DNA from: Leishmania donovani
Lineage: Eukaryota > Euglenozoa > Kinetoplastea > Trypanosomatida > Trypanosomatidae
Length of the DNA: 64,000 nt
Assembly (NCBI RefSeq): GCF_000227135.1
Contig: NC_018251.1
Location: 285,989-349,988, forward strand
Direction: 5' to 3'
The notes under the pieces were generated by a model. It had not been told where the DNA came from and ran no database searches. It saw only the letters and a list, made by a program, of their open reading frames with translations. Below, in pieces: positions 45,644-55,480 of this stretch (positions are counted from its first letter, which is position 1; each line of letters begins with the position of its first letter). The position numbers and the translations under genes were made by a program.

Positions 45644-48049
45644 ATGCAGTCAGACCTTGGCACCGTGCACGTCACGAACTTCCACGGCAGCGGCGCGCTG
45701 TCTGGTGACGGTTACAATGCCAGCGGCAGCGTGGATGGCGACAGCGAGGCGGGCACGGACATCCGCCTCCTCGCCAAGGAGTTCGTGACTCAGTTTCGCA
45801 TCCATCACGAGTTCCTATACATGGACATGCTGCGGAGCAACTTGTCGGCTGGGCTGCACTACGTGGAGTTCCAGATGCTGCACCTCCAACAGTTCAGCGG
45901 CGTCCTCTTTGGAGCGGTGCAGCATAACCCCACCCGCGCACTGCCGCTGATGGAACACGCGGTGTGGGAGCTAGCGCAGGAGCGCAAGCTGTTCCCTGCC
46001 TACAGTCGCGAGACGACGATTCAGGTGCAGCTCTTCTGGGGCGTGCCGCCGATGGCGCTGCGCAACCTCGCCCAGGCCGCCGTGGCGCAGCTGGTCAGTG
46101 TGAGCGGCATTGTCGTCAAGTCCAGCTCCACACATGCTCGCTGTGTCCGGGCAGCTATCCAATGCACGAGCTGTCGAAGCAAAGCCTACATCAACGGCGG
46201 GCGGTCGATCGATCTGCCGCCGCAGTGCATGGAAAACAGCGGCCGCGGTGGGGCCGGTGGTGGCGGAGGTACGTCCTCCAGCAAGTGCCGGCCGAACCCC
46301 TACGTGCTTCTGCCAATGGAGTGCGAGTACGAGGACCAGCAGATCATCAAGCTGCAGGAGCTGCCCGAGGACGTGCCGACCGGTGAACTGCCGCGACACC
46401 TAACGGTGGTTGTGGATCGCTACTTAGTTGATCGCATCAGCCCTGGCTCCCGCGTCCAGATCGTTGGTGTCGTCTCGGTGCAGGAGAAGCGCGGTGGCTT
46501 CGACAGCGCGCGCGGCGGAGGCCGTGGTCGCGCGGCGGCCGGCTTGCGTGCGCAGTACCTGCGCTGTGTCGGCCTCATGTTCCGCACTACGCAGGATGCC
46601 AGCTGCGCGGTGGTGAGCGTGAACCAGAACTTCTCCTCTCGTGTGCGATCTCGCTCAACCATGACGTGGCAGCCCGAGGAAGAGGCGTCCTTCAAGGCCT
46701 TTGCTAAGCAGGAGGACGTGTTCCAGAAGCTCTCTGCCAGCATCGACCCCGCCATCTTTGGCCTGGAGGATCAGAAGAAGGCGATTGTGTGCCTCCTGTT
46801 CGGCGGCACGCGCAAGCGCATCGGCAGCAACTTCCTGCGCGGTGACATGAACGTCCTCTTCATTGGTGACCCGTCGACGGCCAAGTCGCAGCTGCTGAAG
46901 TTCGTGGAGAAGGTGGCCCCGATCGGCATCTACACCTCTGGCAAAGGCAGCAGTGCCGCCGGTCTCACCGCGTCGGTCATCTCGAACGGCAACGGCGACT
47001 TTGTGCTCGAGGCGGGGTCGATGGTGCTGGCAGACGGCGGCGTCGTGTGCATTGACGAGTTTGACAAGATGCGAGAGCAGGATCAGGTGGCCATTCACGA
47101 GGCGATGGAGCAGCAGACCATCTCCATTGCCAAGGCGAATATGACGACCATGCTAAATAGTCGCACGTCGGTGCTGGCGGCTGCGAACCCGACGCTCGGT
47201 AGCTACGACCCTCTGCGCTCCAACGAGGACCAGATGGACTTCCAGAGCTCCATCCTGTCCCGCTTCGACCTCATCTTTAAGGTGATTGATCCCCGAAACC
47301 CGGAGACGGATCAGCGGCTGGCTCACCACGTCATCTCGCTCCACAAGAGCGCCAACGGCAGCGGCGGGCGACGCGGCGGTGGTCGTGCGGGTGCGTCCGT
47401 CTCCGCTGGTAGTGGCGCGGCGGCTTCTGCAGCGCAGAATAGCCATGACGAAGTGGTGGAGCGCTGCTTCTTTACGAAATACATCTCCTACGCCCGTGCC
47501 ACCTGCCGCCCGGTCATCTCAGAGGAGGCAATGAAGGTGTTACTCGACTTCTACGTTCAGGTGCGCCGAGACGCACATCAGCAAACCCTCGCGACAATTG
47601 GCGGCATGAGCAGCGGCAACGGCAGCGCGGCGGGCGGTGGTAGCTCGAGCAGCAACAAGACGCCTATCATCCAGATCACGGCCCGGCAACTGGAGAGCCT
47701 CGTGCGCATTACAGAGTCGCTGGCCCGGATGCGGCTTGACGTGCTCGCCAGCCGCAGCGATGCTGAAGAGGCCATCAAGCTCTTTAAAATCGCCACCGTC
47801 GACGCCATCAAGAGCGGAGTGGCGGACCAAATCCTGACGGAGGCCCAGAGTGAGCTTGTCCTGCGCGTGGAGGAGGCGCTGCGCCGCCGCGTCGCACTCG
47901 GGGCCACGGTCGAGCATCATCGCCTCTTGTCGGAGCTCGCACGCATGGGTTTTGACGCCAAACTCGTCGAGCGTGCCTTGTACGCGATGGTGAAGCGGGA
48001 GGAGCTGGAGTGGCGCAAGCAGCGCACCCTGCTGCACCGTGTGAGATGA
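45644..48049 (+). CDS. MCM5: DNA replication licensing factor MCM5 (801 aa)
   Basis: Subunit of the hexameric MCM2-7 replicative helicase. Zinc-binding cysteines C174, C177, C195 and C215; the MCM5-typical stretch KLQELPEDVPTGELPRH after it; Walker A GDPSTAKSQ with K414; sensor/ps1 region GLTASVI; Walker B VVCIDEFDKM with D471-E472; sensor 1 AANPTLGSYDP; arginine finger LSRFDLIF with R540; and a C-terminal winged-helix domain. The order and the PEDVPxGExPRH signature point to MCM5 rather than MCM2, 3, 4, 6 or 7. Glycine/serine-rich inserts occur in the zinc region (~200-214), after the OB fold (~285-300) and after the AAA+ core (~570-600, ~650-665), which account for the extra length over the ~730 of yeast/human MCM5. 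Confidence 0.95.
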   Translation: MQSDLGTVHVTNFHGSGALSGDGYNASGSVDGDSEAGTDIRLLAKEFVTQFRIHHEFLYMDMLRSNLSAGLHYVEFQMLHLQQFSGVLFGAVQHNPTRALPLMEHAVWELAQERKLFPAYSRETTIQVQLFWGVPPMALRNLAQAAVAQLVSVSGIVVKSSSTHARCVRAAIQCTSCRSKAYINGGRSIDLPPQCMENSGRGGAGGGGGTSSSKCRPNPYVLLPMECEYEDQQIIKLQELPEDVPTGELPRHLTVVVDRYLVDRISPGSRVQIVGVVSVQEKRGGFDSARGGGRGRAAAGLRAQYLRCVGLMFRTTQDASCAVVSVNQNFSSRVRSRSTMTWQPEEEASFKAFAKQEDVFQKLSASIDPAIFGLEDQKKAIVCLLFGGTRKRIGSNFLRGDMNVLFIGDPSTAKSQLLKFVEKVAPIGIYTSGKGSSAAGLTASVISNGNGDFVLEAGSMVLADGGVVCIDEFDKMREQDQVAIHEAMEQQTISIAKANMTTMLNSRTSVLAAANPTLGSYDPLRSNEDQMDFQSSILSRFDLIFKVIDPRNPETDQRLAHHVISLHKSANGSGGRRGGGRAGASVSAGSGAAASAAQNSHDEVVERCFFTKYISYARATCRPVISEEAMKVLLDFYVQVRRDAHQQTLATIGGMSSGNGSAAGGGSSSSNKTPIIQITARQLESLVRITESLARMRLDVLASRSDAEEAIKLFKIATVDAIKSGVADQILTEAQSELVLRVEEALRRRVALGATVEHHRLLSELARMGFDAKLVERALYAMVKREELEWRKQRTLLHRVR

Positions 48050-48556
48050 CGCTGATTCGAAAGGTCTCGCAGCAGCATGCATGGACGGTGGCACCCGCGT
48101 GTGTCTCTGTGCACCGCTTTTTTTTATTTGGTGTTTTGCTCCTTCACCTCGCCTCCTCCCCCTTTCATAGACTCCCGAGGCGCCGGTCCTCGCCCAACAC
48201 CCAACGCAGAAAAAGCTTAAATCGTCTTCTCCCCTCGGACGGTCATCGTCGCCATGGCCTGCGTTCTCCACCGCCGACCTTGCCTCTCGTTCATTCCCTC
48301 CCCCTCGTCTCCGCAATGCTTATCAGCACCGCCGCCAATGACCTGCCTTCCTTTTCGTCATTGCACGCTCCTTCTTCCACCCCACCCCAAGGTCACCCTC
48401 TCGTTGCGCACAGCATACACGTGCGTGTCTGCTGTGCTCGACGCGCAGGAAGCGGATTCTCAGCCGACGTCGACGGCTGCCTCATCGGCAGCGCACGCTT
48501 CATCGCACCGGACCGCAGCAGCCTCGACAGCTGGCTGTATCAGCGGCTGAAACCTG
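48050..48556. other. Intergenic/UTR, no gene seen
   Basis: Spacer with a T8 run near 48120, and CT tracts followed by AG at 48325-48326 or 48390-48391, both candidate acceptors for the methyltransferase gene. Confidence 0.65.
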
Positions 48557-49957
48557 ATGGTCACGAGCGCCAAAGCCGAGCCACCCATGAAGAAGCCCAG
48601 GCTCGACCCAGAGAAGAGCGCAGCGGCGCCCTGCAATTCTGAGGCAGCGACAACGGCAGCTGCCGCAGTCGACTTCGATGTCATTCCCACAAGCAATGCC
48701 CTTCTGAGTGCGCGACTCCAAAGAGAACTGAAATCCTTATGGAGTGCGAGTGCTCCTGCCACAGCGGCGCCTTCAGACACCGGCGGGCCGTCGATGGATC
48801 ACGGCACACCACCCAAGCCCGCTGATGTGGCCTCCGTTGTGCCGTCCTTCAAGGTCGGCACGCTTGAGATGTACCGCCGCTTCCCGGAGGCCTACGATAT
48901 GCTCATGGCCCACCACAACTGCACTGCCGTGCGCCACACACTGCTGAAGGACGTGCTGGGCCGCATTGCTCGTACGGCAGGTGCAGCAGTCGTACCAGCG
49001 GATGCTGCCGCGGACGCTGCGGGGCAGCGCACGCCGCCGTGGGTGCGCGTGGCAGACTTTGGGTGCGGCACAGGACGCATCGAAAGCATGGTGGCGCAGC
49101 ACCCCGCCGTTCAGGCCATCTACGCGTACGACAGCGAGGTGTCGATGCTGCGGCGCTGTCTGGTAAACACCGTGCGGAGTGCTGCTCAGTCCGGGCACTA
49201 CCGCTCCGTGAGTCTCCTACCCGTGGCCGCGTCGGCAGAGAAGAGAAGCGAAATCAACGCTGCCAGCTCCCCCTCGCACGCGCTGCCGTCACCGCCTGCG
49301 TTGCTGTGCGGTGGGGACGAGAGCGAGGCGACGAAATCGGCAGCAGCAGCAGCGTTACAGTTGTGCATCCGTCCTGTACCGTTCCGGGCAATTCAGGCAG
49401 GCTTTCTCACGCAGACACGACACCCCCGCTGCTCCCTCGTTGTTTGCGCGTGGTCTCTCTCCTACGTTATGCGAATGCAGTGGGGCGAGGATCACTGGCA
49501 CGCCGCCGTAGACACGGTTGTGCAGTCACTGCTGAACCTGCTCGACAACACGCGCTCGGATGCGGCGGTGGTCATACTAGAGACCCTGGGCAACGGCTCT
49601 GCAGAGCCGACGCGGCAGAGCACGTACACGCAGCGGCTGGAAGAGTGCTTCGGGTTCACACGGACGTGGGTGCGCACGGACTACGAGTTCAAGAGTAAGG
49701 CCGACGCGGAACGCATGGTGCGCTTCTTCTTTGGCGAAAAGATGCTGGCGAAGCTCACCTCAGAAAACGTTGGTAGTGGAGCAGGCGAGCATGGCGCCAC
49801 TGACGGCGCGGAGAGTGGTGGTGGTTGTCGCCTCATGGAGTGCACAGGCATTTGGACTTACTGGAAGGCGCGAGAGTCGCCAACGGAGCCGTTCAGGGAG
49901 TCACTGGAATTGTCTCGCTCGTGGCTGGCACACAGACACACACAGACACACACGTAG
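48557..49957 (+). CDS. Class I SAM-dependent methyltransferase (466 aa)
   Basis: Rossmann-type motif I is clear: VRVADFGCGTGRIES (D167, G169-C170-G171-T172-G173), followed by an acidic residue after strand 2 (YAYDSE) and a motif IV/post-II segment LVVCAWSLSYVMRMQWGEDHW. Residues 95-135 (GTLEMYRRFPEAYDMLMAHHN, then AVRHTLLKDVL) form a helical entry region. A Ser/Ala-rich insert lies between motifs (~220-265). The first ~85 residues are low complexity with KKPR, a possible nuclear signal. The last residues (HRHTQTHT) are read from a CA repeat in which the stop falls, so the C-terminus is probably variable. Substrate cannot be told. ATG 48557 is the first in frame. Confidence 0.85.
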   Translation: MVTSAKAEPPMKKPRLDPEKSAAAPCNSEAATTAAAAVDFDVIPTSNALLSARLQRELKSLWSASAPATAAPSDTGGPSMDHGTPPKPADVASVVPSFKVGTLEMYRRFPEAYDMLMAHHNCTAVRHTLLKDVLGRIARTAGAAVVPADAAADAAGQRTPPWVRVADFGCGTGRIESMVAQHPAVQAIYAYDSEVSMLRRCLVNTVRSAAQSGHYRSVSLLPVAASAEKRSEINAASSPSHALPSPPALLCGGDESEATKSAAAAALQLCIRPVPFRAIQAGFLTQTRHPRCSLVVCAWSLSYVMRMQWGEDHWHAAVDTVVQSLLNLLDNTRSDAAVVILETLGNGSAEPTRQSTYTQRLEECFGFTRTWVRTDYEFKSKADAERMVRFFFGEKMLAKLTSENVGSGAGEHGATDGAESGGGCRLMECTGIWTYWKARESPTEPFRESLELSRSWLAHRHTQTHT

Positions 49958-50552
49958 CGCAGCTCTCCCCTGCCCCGTATGAGAGCTCTCGAGTAACGCG
50001 TCTCTGGAGCACGTGCTAGCAAACGTTCGCACTCGCAACAGCCACACCTCGACGCGCACTAAACCCCCCTCTCACCGCCGCCTATCCCGTTACCCCCCCC
50101 CTTCACAAACTTCGCGCAGCACAGCTGCGCCGTTTTTGTGGTTCTCTCGCGTCTGTGGAACTTGAGTCTGCGCCTCGCTCACGCGAAAGTGCCGATGATG
50201 GGAAGGAGGGGAGTATCGACAGCCATGCTCGATGTCTGCCTCGGCAGCAGCAGATGCATATTCGACTCACCAAGCACGCCCTGCGCTGTGCATCTGATTG
50301 GACGGATCATTACATGGCCCCCACCCCCTACTTCCCCGCCTCTCTCTCCCACCCTGCTTCTCTTCGTCGTTGTTCGCCCTCGTCACGCTGTGAGCTCTGC
50401 GCATCGCTTCACACGCGCACGCGCACACGCAGAGCCGCGAAAGGAGGGCCGCCGTAAAGCAGCGGTGCATCTCAGTCGACGTGAGGCTGTCCAAGTTCTC
50501 CTCGTCCTCCCTCCTGCCAACAAAGGTTCCCAGTCACCAATCTCGCCCCGGG
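49958..50552. other. Intergenic/UTR, no gene seen
   Basis: Spacer with C- and CT-rich runs; nothing gene-like beyond the leader of the next gene. Confidence 0.65.
50496..50525 (+). promoter_or_regulatory. Candidate polypyrimidine tract and spliced-leader acceptor
   Basis: TTCTCCTCGTCCTCCCTCCT followed by the first AG at 50524-50525, 27 nt before ATG 50553. It argues against the 24-codon GTG extension at 50481. Confidence 0.5.
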
Positions 50553-53378
50553 ATGAAGCTCCTGCACTCCAAGTCGACCGCGGAGCCGATTCTCGCCGTC
50601 ACGGCGTGTCCGTGCGCGAACCTCTTCGGCCTCGTCACGCAGAGCGCCGTCGCTGTCTACCGCTCCACTACGCTCACCACAGTCTTCAGCTTCTCTCTGA
50701 AGCCCTTCCAGTCCGTGCTAAAGGGCAGTGGCGATGATGGGGAGAGGCGCAACGGCAACTCCGTCTGCTGCTGCTGGTCGCCATCGGGACGCCTGTTCAC
50801 CCTTGCACTGCCGTCGGGGCTGCTGCTCGTGCTGGATGTAGAGGGTGGCGCCTTGGTGCGCTTCCTCACCCCTGGTGGCACGGCCCCTGCAAGCGGCGAC
50901 GGCGCTGGCGGCTCCAGCTCGACCCCCGCCTTGGCGAGTGTGCCGCGAGTCCCCACAACGCTCCCGCCTGGCCGCCCTGTGCTCGCCATGGGCTGGTGTG
51001 CGGTGCACTCACTCTCCTCCAGACACGTTAGCGCCATGCATGTGGACGTGCAGACACGGTGCCTGCCGGTCCGAACCGGCGTGACGGCTGCGTTGCTCGA
51101 CGAAGTTGCTCAAGGATCCCCCCTTTCTCTCCTCGGCGCGGGGGACGCTGCCCATCTGCTCTCCTCAACTGCAGTGATGAGCGGCGGATACCCTGCTGAT
51201 GCGAGAAGCGGCAGCAGATCCGTGTCGCTGCTCATGGTTCTTGGCTGCGACGGTGCTCTTCGTTGCCTGATCGGCGGTCTGTACGAGGTGCGACGTCTAG
51301 CACTGTCGCTGCCGCCGGGCTTCCCCGCCCGGCCTGACAGCGGGCCCAGCGGCCGCGTGGCCTCCTGGGAGGATGTCGTCGTTGAAGACATGCAAGTGCG
51401 TCAGTGCGCTATGCCTAGTGCGACTTTGGGTGGTAGACAGACACGCGCACAGAGAAGAACTGGGCCACCCGACTGGGTATGCTTTGGTGAGTCGGCCGCG
51501 AACGGCGTCCGTCCTGCCGTGGCGCAGCAGCACCGCCTGTACCTGACCGCTACGGGCGCGTCATCGAGTGGTCCCGCAGCACATTCGCTATGGGAGGTGG
51601 ACTTGCACGACAACCTCTCCGCCCTGGCCGCTCCACATTGGCTTGCATTGTGCTACGTGCGCGAGTGCACCCGCATCACGCGCGAGATGTACGAGAAGGT
51701 CGCTCACGAGTGGCATGCAGTGCTGCGGGGTCGGCTCTGGGCACACCTCGGCCTCCCTGCTGTCGCCCCTCTTCTCTCCTCCGCCGTCCTGGCGCAACTC
51801 ACGGAGCCGGATCCCTTGGCACTCTACAAATACGCGAAGCAGCAGCTCAGGCGCACCGCCGTGACGGAGGATCTCGAGGTTATGGCTACGGCAGTGCAGC
51901 GCGCAATTTACGAAATCACGCACGTGTGCTACCGGTGTTGTGAGGTCGCCATGGCGTACGCCGCACACCTCCGCGAGCCGGACACGGTTACGCAGCACAT
52001 TGGCGCGCTGCGGCGGCTTTGCGAGTCGTTTCTGCGACACGTCACGAGGGAGGCGGAGGGCGCGCGTGACTTGGCGCTGTGGGTGCTGCAGCAGTCGCGT
52101 CACTGGGGGCGCGGCTCCCGCTTCGCCATGGGTGCGGCGGATGAGCGAGCACTGGAGGAGGCGGAAGAGGATCAGCAGGAGAGGTCGTCGGCGGTGTCGT
52201 CGCCGTCTACTGCAGCGGCTGACATGGCCCGCCCACCGTCGTCGCGACAGCCACCGTCCGTGTTGGACGAAGTCCCGCTTAGTGCGACGCGCCAGCCGGC
52301 CTTATTGAGCTACCTTTCGTCCATTGCTACGCAAGAGACCCACCCGGATGGCGATCCAGTGATTCACCTCTGCGCACAGCTCGCCATCCGCGTGCAGGAC
52401 TGCGCACCGTTGCCGGCGTCGATCATGGCTTCTCTTCCAGTCCGCGTTGTGTTGTCGGGTGCGCAAGATACCGGCGCCGCCTCCGCCTCAACAGCGTCGC
52501 AGCTCCTGTGCTGTGTAGTGGAAGGGGTCGAAGAGGACGAGCAAGGACGCTGCCTCGACGAGGATGACGACGAGGAGAAGAGCTTTACTGCTGCCTCCGG
52601 CAACGGCGGTGGCGGGGGTGGTGACGGAGACGGGGCGGCGAAAGGCTATTACCCGCTGTACGAAACGGGTCTGGAAGACGTCGCATTCGGTGAACGCAAT
52701 CTTGATGTGGCACGCGACGAGTGCGGCTGCGCGCTCATCACGGAAGGGGCCCACGTGCATGTGTTGCGCTCCACTGCCGCGACGACCAATACAATCCAGG
52801 CTCTGCAGATCGGCACATACAAGCTGGTGGTGCGCCGCGACAGTGATTGTGGAGACGACAACGCCGCCGACTCACCCGCAGCTTCCGGTTCTGTGCTGGA
52901 GGCATCCCTTAAGGTAGACGTGGACGTGAATCTCATCACATCTCGCCTCAAGGCGGAGCTGGCAGGCAAGCACGGCTGTGCAATACCTTGTGTCTACAGC
53001 GCCACATGGTACGGCTACCTTGAAGAGGATCGGCACATTGTGGTCTGTCAGCCAAACACCGTCACTGCTGGCCGCTCTGCCGGATCTGATGCCTGGTGCA
53101 GGTCGACTGCGCCGGCAACGTTCTTTGTCGCCACCGTCGACGGCGGTGGCCGCCTGTTGATGGTTGATGAGGAAGAGCACGACGGCGACAACGCCGATGG
53201 CGACGATGCGGCGGACTCTTCGGCGGCCGCAGCGTCGTCGGCGCGAGCCGCTCTGTGTGAAGTGACCGGGATGGAGGGCGTGCCGCTGCGCGTGAGCATG
53301 AGTCGTGCCCGCAGCTTCTGCGTCATCGTCGGTGTCGCCAAGTACGTTGTCCTCTCCCTCTACGATGACGACTACTGA
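50553..53378 (+). CDS. Probable anaphase-promoting complex subunit 4 (APC4-like, 941 aa)
   Basis: The N-terminus follows APC4: MKLLHSKSTAEPILAVTACP, then CANLFGLVTQSAVAVYR, VCCCWSPSGRLFTLALPSG and LLLVLDVEGGALVRFL, that is, an irregular WD40/beta-propeller beginning with a cell-status strand and a CWxPxGR turn. A helical block in the middle (LALCYVRECTRITREMYEKV to LWVLQQSRHW; about residues 355-530) resembles the long helical domain of APC4. Acidic, Ser-rich inserts (~540-580, ~665-700, ~880-900) break up the second half of the propeller. APC/C is the ubiquitin ligase for mitotic cyclins and securin; APC4 is a platform subunit. Overall similarity is moderate, so another WD40 scaffold cannot be excluded. 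Start: first in-frame ATG. Confidence 0.75.
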   Translation: MKLLHSKSTAEPILAVTACPCANLFGLVTQSAVAVYRSTTLTTVFSFSLKPFQSVLKGSGDDGERRNGNSVCCCWSPSGRLFTLALPSGLLLVLDVEGGALVRFLTPGGTAPASGDGAGGSSSTPALASVPRVPTTLPPGRPVLAMGWCAVHSLSSRHVSAMHVDVQTRCLPVRTGVTAALLDEVAQGSPLSLLGAGDAAHLLSSTAVMSGGYPADARSGSRSVSLLMVLGCDGALRCLIGGLYEVRRLALSLPPGFPARPDSGPSGRVASWEDVVVEDMQVRQCAMPSATLGGRQTRAQRRTGPPDWVCFGESAANGVRPAVAQQHRLYLTATGASSSGPAAHSLWEVDLHDNLSALAAPHWLALCYVRECTRITREMYEKVAHEWHAVLRGRLWAHLGLPAVAPLLSSAVLAQLTEPDPLALYKYAKQQLRRTAVTEDLEVMATAVQRAIYEITHVCYRCCEVAMAYAAHLREPDTVTQHIGALRRLCESFLRHVTREAEGARDLALWVLQQSRHWGRGSRFAMGAADERALEEAEEDQQERSSAVSSPSTAAADMARPPSSRQPPSVLDEVPLSATRQPALLSYLSSIATQETHPDGDPVIHLCAQLAIRVQDCAPLPASIMASLPVRVVLSGAQDTGAASASTASQLLCCVVEGVEEDEQGRCLDEDDDEEKSFTAASGNGGGGGGDGDGAAKGYYPLYETGLEDVAFGERNLDVARDECGCALITEGAHVHVLRSTAATTNTIQALQIGTYKLVVRRDSDCGDDNAADSPAASGSVLEASLKVDVDVNLITSRLKAELAGKHGCAIPCVYSATWYGYLEEDRHIVVCQPNTVTAGRSAGSDAWCRSTAPATFFVATVDGGGRLLMVDEEEHDGDNADGDDAADSSAAAASSARAALCEVTGMEGVPLRVSMSRARSFCVIVGVAKYVVLSLYDDDY

Positions 53379-54171
53379 GGAACGAGCGGGAAGGAGAGGT
53401 GCGGCAGACTCCGTTCGTGCCCCCGTCGCTCTGCGCATCCCGCTGCGGTTCCCTCGAATCACACCGGCAGCCATGCAAGCGCGAAATCCCCGCACATAGA
53501 CGCGCCCCCGCGAAAGCACTACTATTACGCGAGCTGAGGCAGGGGCCTTATCAGGTTCATCATAGACTAGATGCGCGCCACATACTCAGCAGAAGGAAAG
53601 AGCCCATGAGGAGGAAGGGGGCGAGGGCCTTCGAAGACACGGTCGCTCTCATACCCTCCTTGATACGCGCCAGGTGGACAACCATCCGTCCTTTCTTACA
53701 TGACCACGCTGCGTATACACTACTGCCCACACACACAGATGCAGAGGAGGAAAGGAAAGAGACTAGGTGAAGGCAGCCTCGTCATCGCCCTCGCCACACT
53801 CCTCCCCGCGTGCCGTGCTTACCCTTCCCCCTTCTTTGTCGCTGCGTCTTCTCCATGCACTCGAGGGCGCAGTGGAAGGGGTAGCGTGCAAAAGCCCGGC
53901 ACGGTGTACCGCCACGGACACAGTTAGCGGGCAGTGCACACCGTGGGCATCCATATGCACGCTCGCTTGCCCACAGCATGCCCTCCCTCGCCCCTCCTCC
54001 AAGCTCCGTCTGACCCCCACTGCCGATGCCGCATGGTTCGCATATCTTCTCTCGTCCTCACCGCCCCCCCCCCGGCTCCTCTCCCTCCCTCCTAACGTCT
54101 GATATCATTGCAACACGCTCACATGCACTAAGATGAGCAACATCTACTGAGTGCACCTCTTCCTCCCCACC
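53379..54171. other. Intergenic/UTR with a 5-codon uORF
   Basis: Spacer with CT tracts and a poly-C run (~54062-54072). Close to the next gene lies a minimal uORF (54133-54150). No other supported feature. Confidence 0.65.
54133..54150 (+). promoter_or_regulatory. Short upstream ORF (MSNIY-stop) before a small membrane-protein gene
   Basis: ATG 54133 opens five codons and stops at TGA 54148-54150, 21 bases before the main ATG 54172. The AG at 54131-54132 is immediately upstream and another AG (54136-54137) lies inside it, so the choice of acceptor would decide whether the uORF is in the mRNA. Confidence 0.4.
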
Positions 54172-54519
54172 ATGTCCGCATTCATGGAGAAGTACCACAT
54201 CAACAAGGCTCTCGGCACCACGTTGAGAGCCGTGCAGTCCGTGTGGGACTGGACGCGTGAGCGGCTGTGGCCCATCTACTCCGCCGCCGTCGTCATCTCC
54301 CTCTTCCAGATGATCGCTGTCGCCTCAGAGAAGCAGATTCTCGCCGACCACTACTACGGCGACGTCGATGGGAAGTTCGAGGAGCACAAGGATGAGCTCG
54401 TGCGCGACGCCAAGAAGCTCTTCAACGAAGAGGTAGCGGTGGCGGTGAAAGAGCATGTGTGGCAGCTGTCCCCTGCGGCGTTCCGTCGCGAGTACAGCAG
54501 CCGCCTTGGCAACGCTTAA
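54172..54519 (+). CDS. Small single-TM protein, unknown function (115 aa)
   Basis: Not recognised. Begins MSAFMEKYHINKALGTTLRA; one hydrophobic helix at ~35-55 (LWPIYSAAVVISLFQMIAVA) flanked by Arg/Trp on the N side and a charged C-terminal domain (EEHKDELVRDAKKLFNEEVA) that looks alpha-helical. The residues before the TM are amphipathic and basic, as in small inner- or outer-mitochondrial-membrane proteins with N-in topology. No low complexity and compact gene, so it is likely conserved. Candidates would be a small subunit of a mitochondrial membrane complex, but nothing specific is seen. The upstream GTG extension to 54151 is discounted. Confidence 0.8.
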   Translation: MSAFMEKYHINKALGTTLRAVQSVWDWTRERLWPIYSAAVVISLFQMIAVASEKQILADHYYGDVDGKFEEHKDELVRDAKKLFNEEVAVAVKEHVWQLSPAAFRREYSSRLGNA

Positions 54520-55480
54520 TATCGTGAAGAAGGGGGGAGGCTGGGGAAGGTGTTCTGACGTGCTGGCAAGCCCCAAGCGCAGATGCGGAGTGTTCAGGAC
54601 TGTCTACCTATGCCTGTGGCGACGCAGAAAGTCATGGTGACAGAGAAGGCCACATTTAACCATGCCGCCTCGCACGCATGCACGCGCGCAAGTAGTGGGA
54701 GGTGGGGGAGGTGTATCATCTGACTCCTCCGGCAGCTCTCTAGCCCTCCCCTGCAGCCAAGCTCCCCACTCCCCCCCCCCCGACCCCCTCCCGATCCTTT
54801 GCGTGCCGTGTGCGTATGCGGGTTTTTTGCGTGATGGACGGGATCTCATGGTGTTTTGCTCTGATTTGTCTGTGTGTCTATATGCGTGTGTAACGGTGTG
54901 TGCATGTGTGTTTGTGTGTCATCATCCATGTTGCTTCGCACGAAGAGGACGGAGGGTCGATGGGCCTCCCTCGCCCCCTCTCGCAGCCACACCCAAATAC
55001 GCCGCCCTCCACCCTCCGTCTCTTCCTCTTGGTGGAGTTGATGTTTCCTGCCTCGTGAGGCACCTAACTAAAAATGACGCCACGTGTGATCGCACATGTG
55101 CACACATGCGTGTGTCGCAAGCTGTAGTGGTGCATTCGTGTGTGCGTATGTGTGTATGCGCCTCCCGCCCTCTCCCACCGCATGTCTCAACAGCAGGGCA
55201 CGATCTCAGGTTTGTGGCTCGGCGCCACACTCTTCGCATGCCGCTCCCTCGTCGAGAGAGCATACAAGGAGAGTGCAACGATGCCGGCGAGTGGCACTGC
55301 ACTCACTCTCTCCCCCTCCTCCTCCTCCTCCCTCAACACCACAAACCACGACGCACGCTGGTGCACGCGCATGCACCCATGCACATGTCAGCAGTTCATT
55401 GAGTGGCCACGGAGAACAGGGCCAACGCGACGCTTGATTCCCCTCCCTCCCTCCCTCCTCCTCCTCCTCATCAAGCTCGG
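54520..55480. other. Intergenic/UTR, no gene seen
   Basis: About 960 bp. GT runs (~54875-54920), C-rich and CTC-rich stretches. A 246-codon open frame from 54662 is Cys/Val/His/Pro-rich translation of these runs and is not called. Confidence 0.7.
55440..55475 (+). promoter_or_regulatory. Candidate polypyrimidine tract and spliced-leader acceptor
   Basis: Uninterrupted CCT/CTC repeats then AG at 55474-55475, five bases before ATG 55481. It fixes the start of the TBC protein and implies a very short gene-specific leader. Confidence 0.5.

Noticed and set aside
54662..55402. 246-codon open frame before the TBC gene
   Set aside because: Translation of GT/CT/C runs, Cys/Val/His/Pro-rich.
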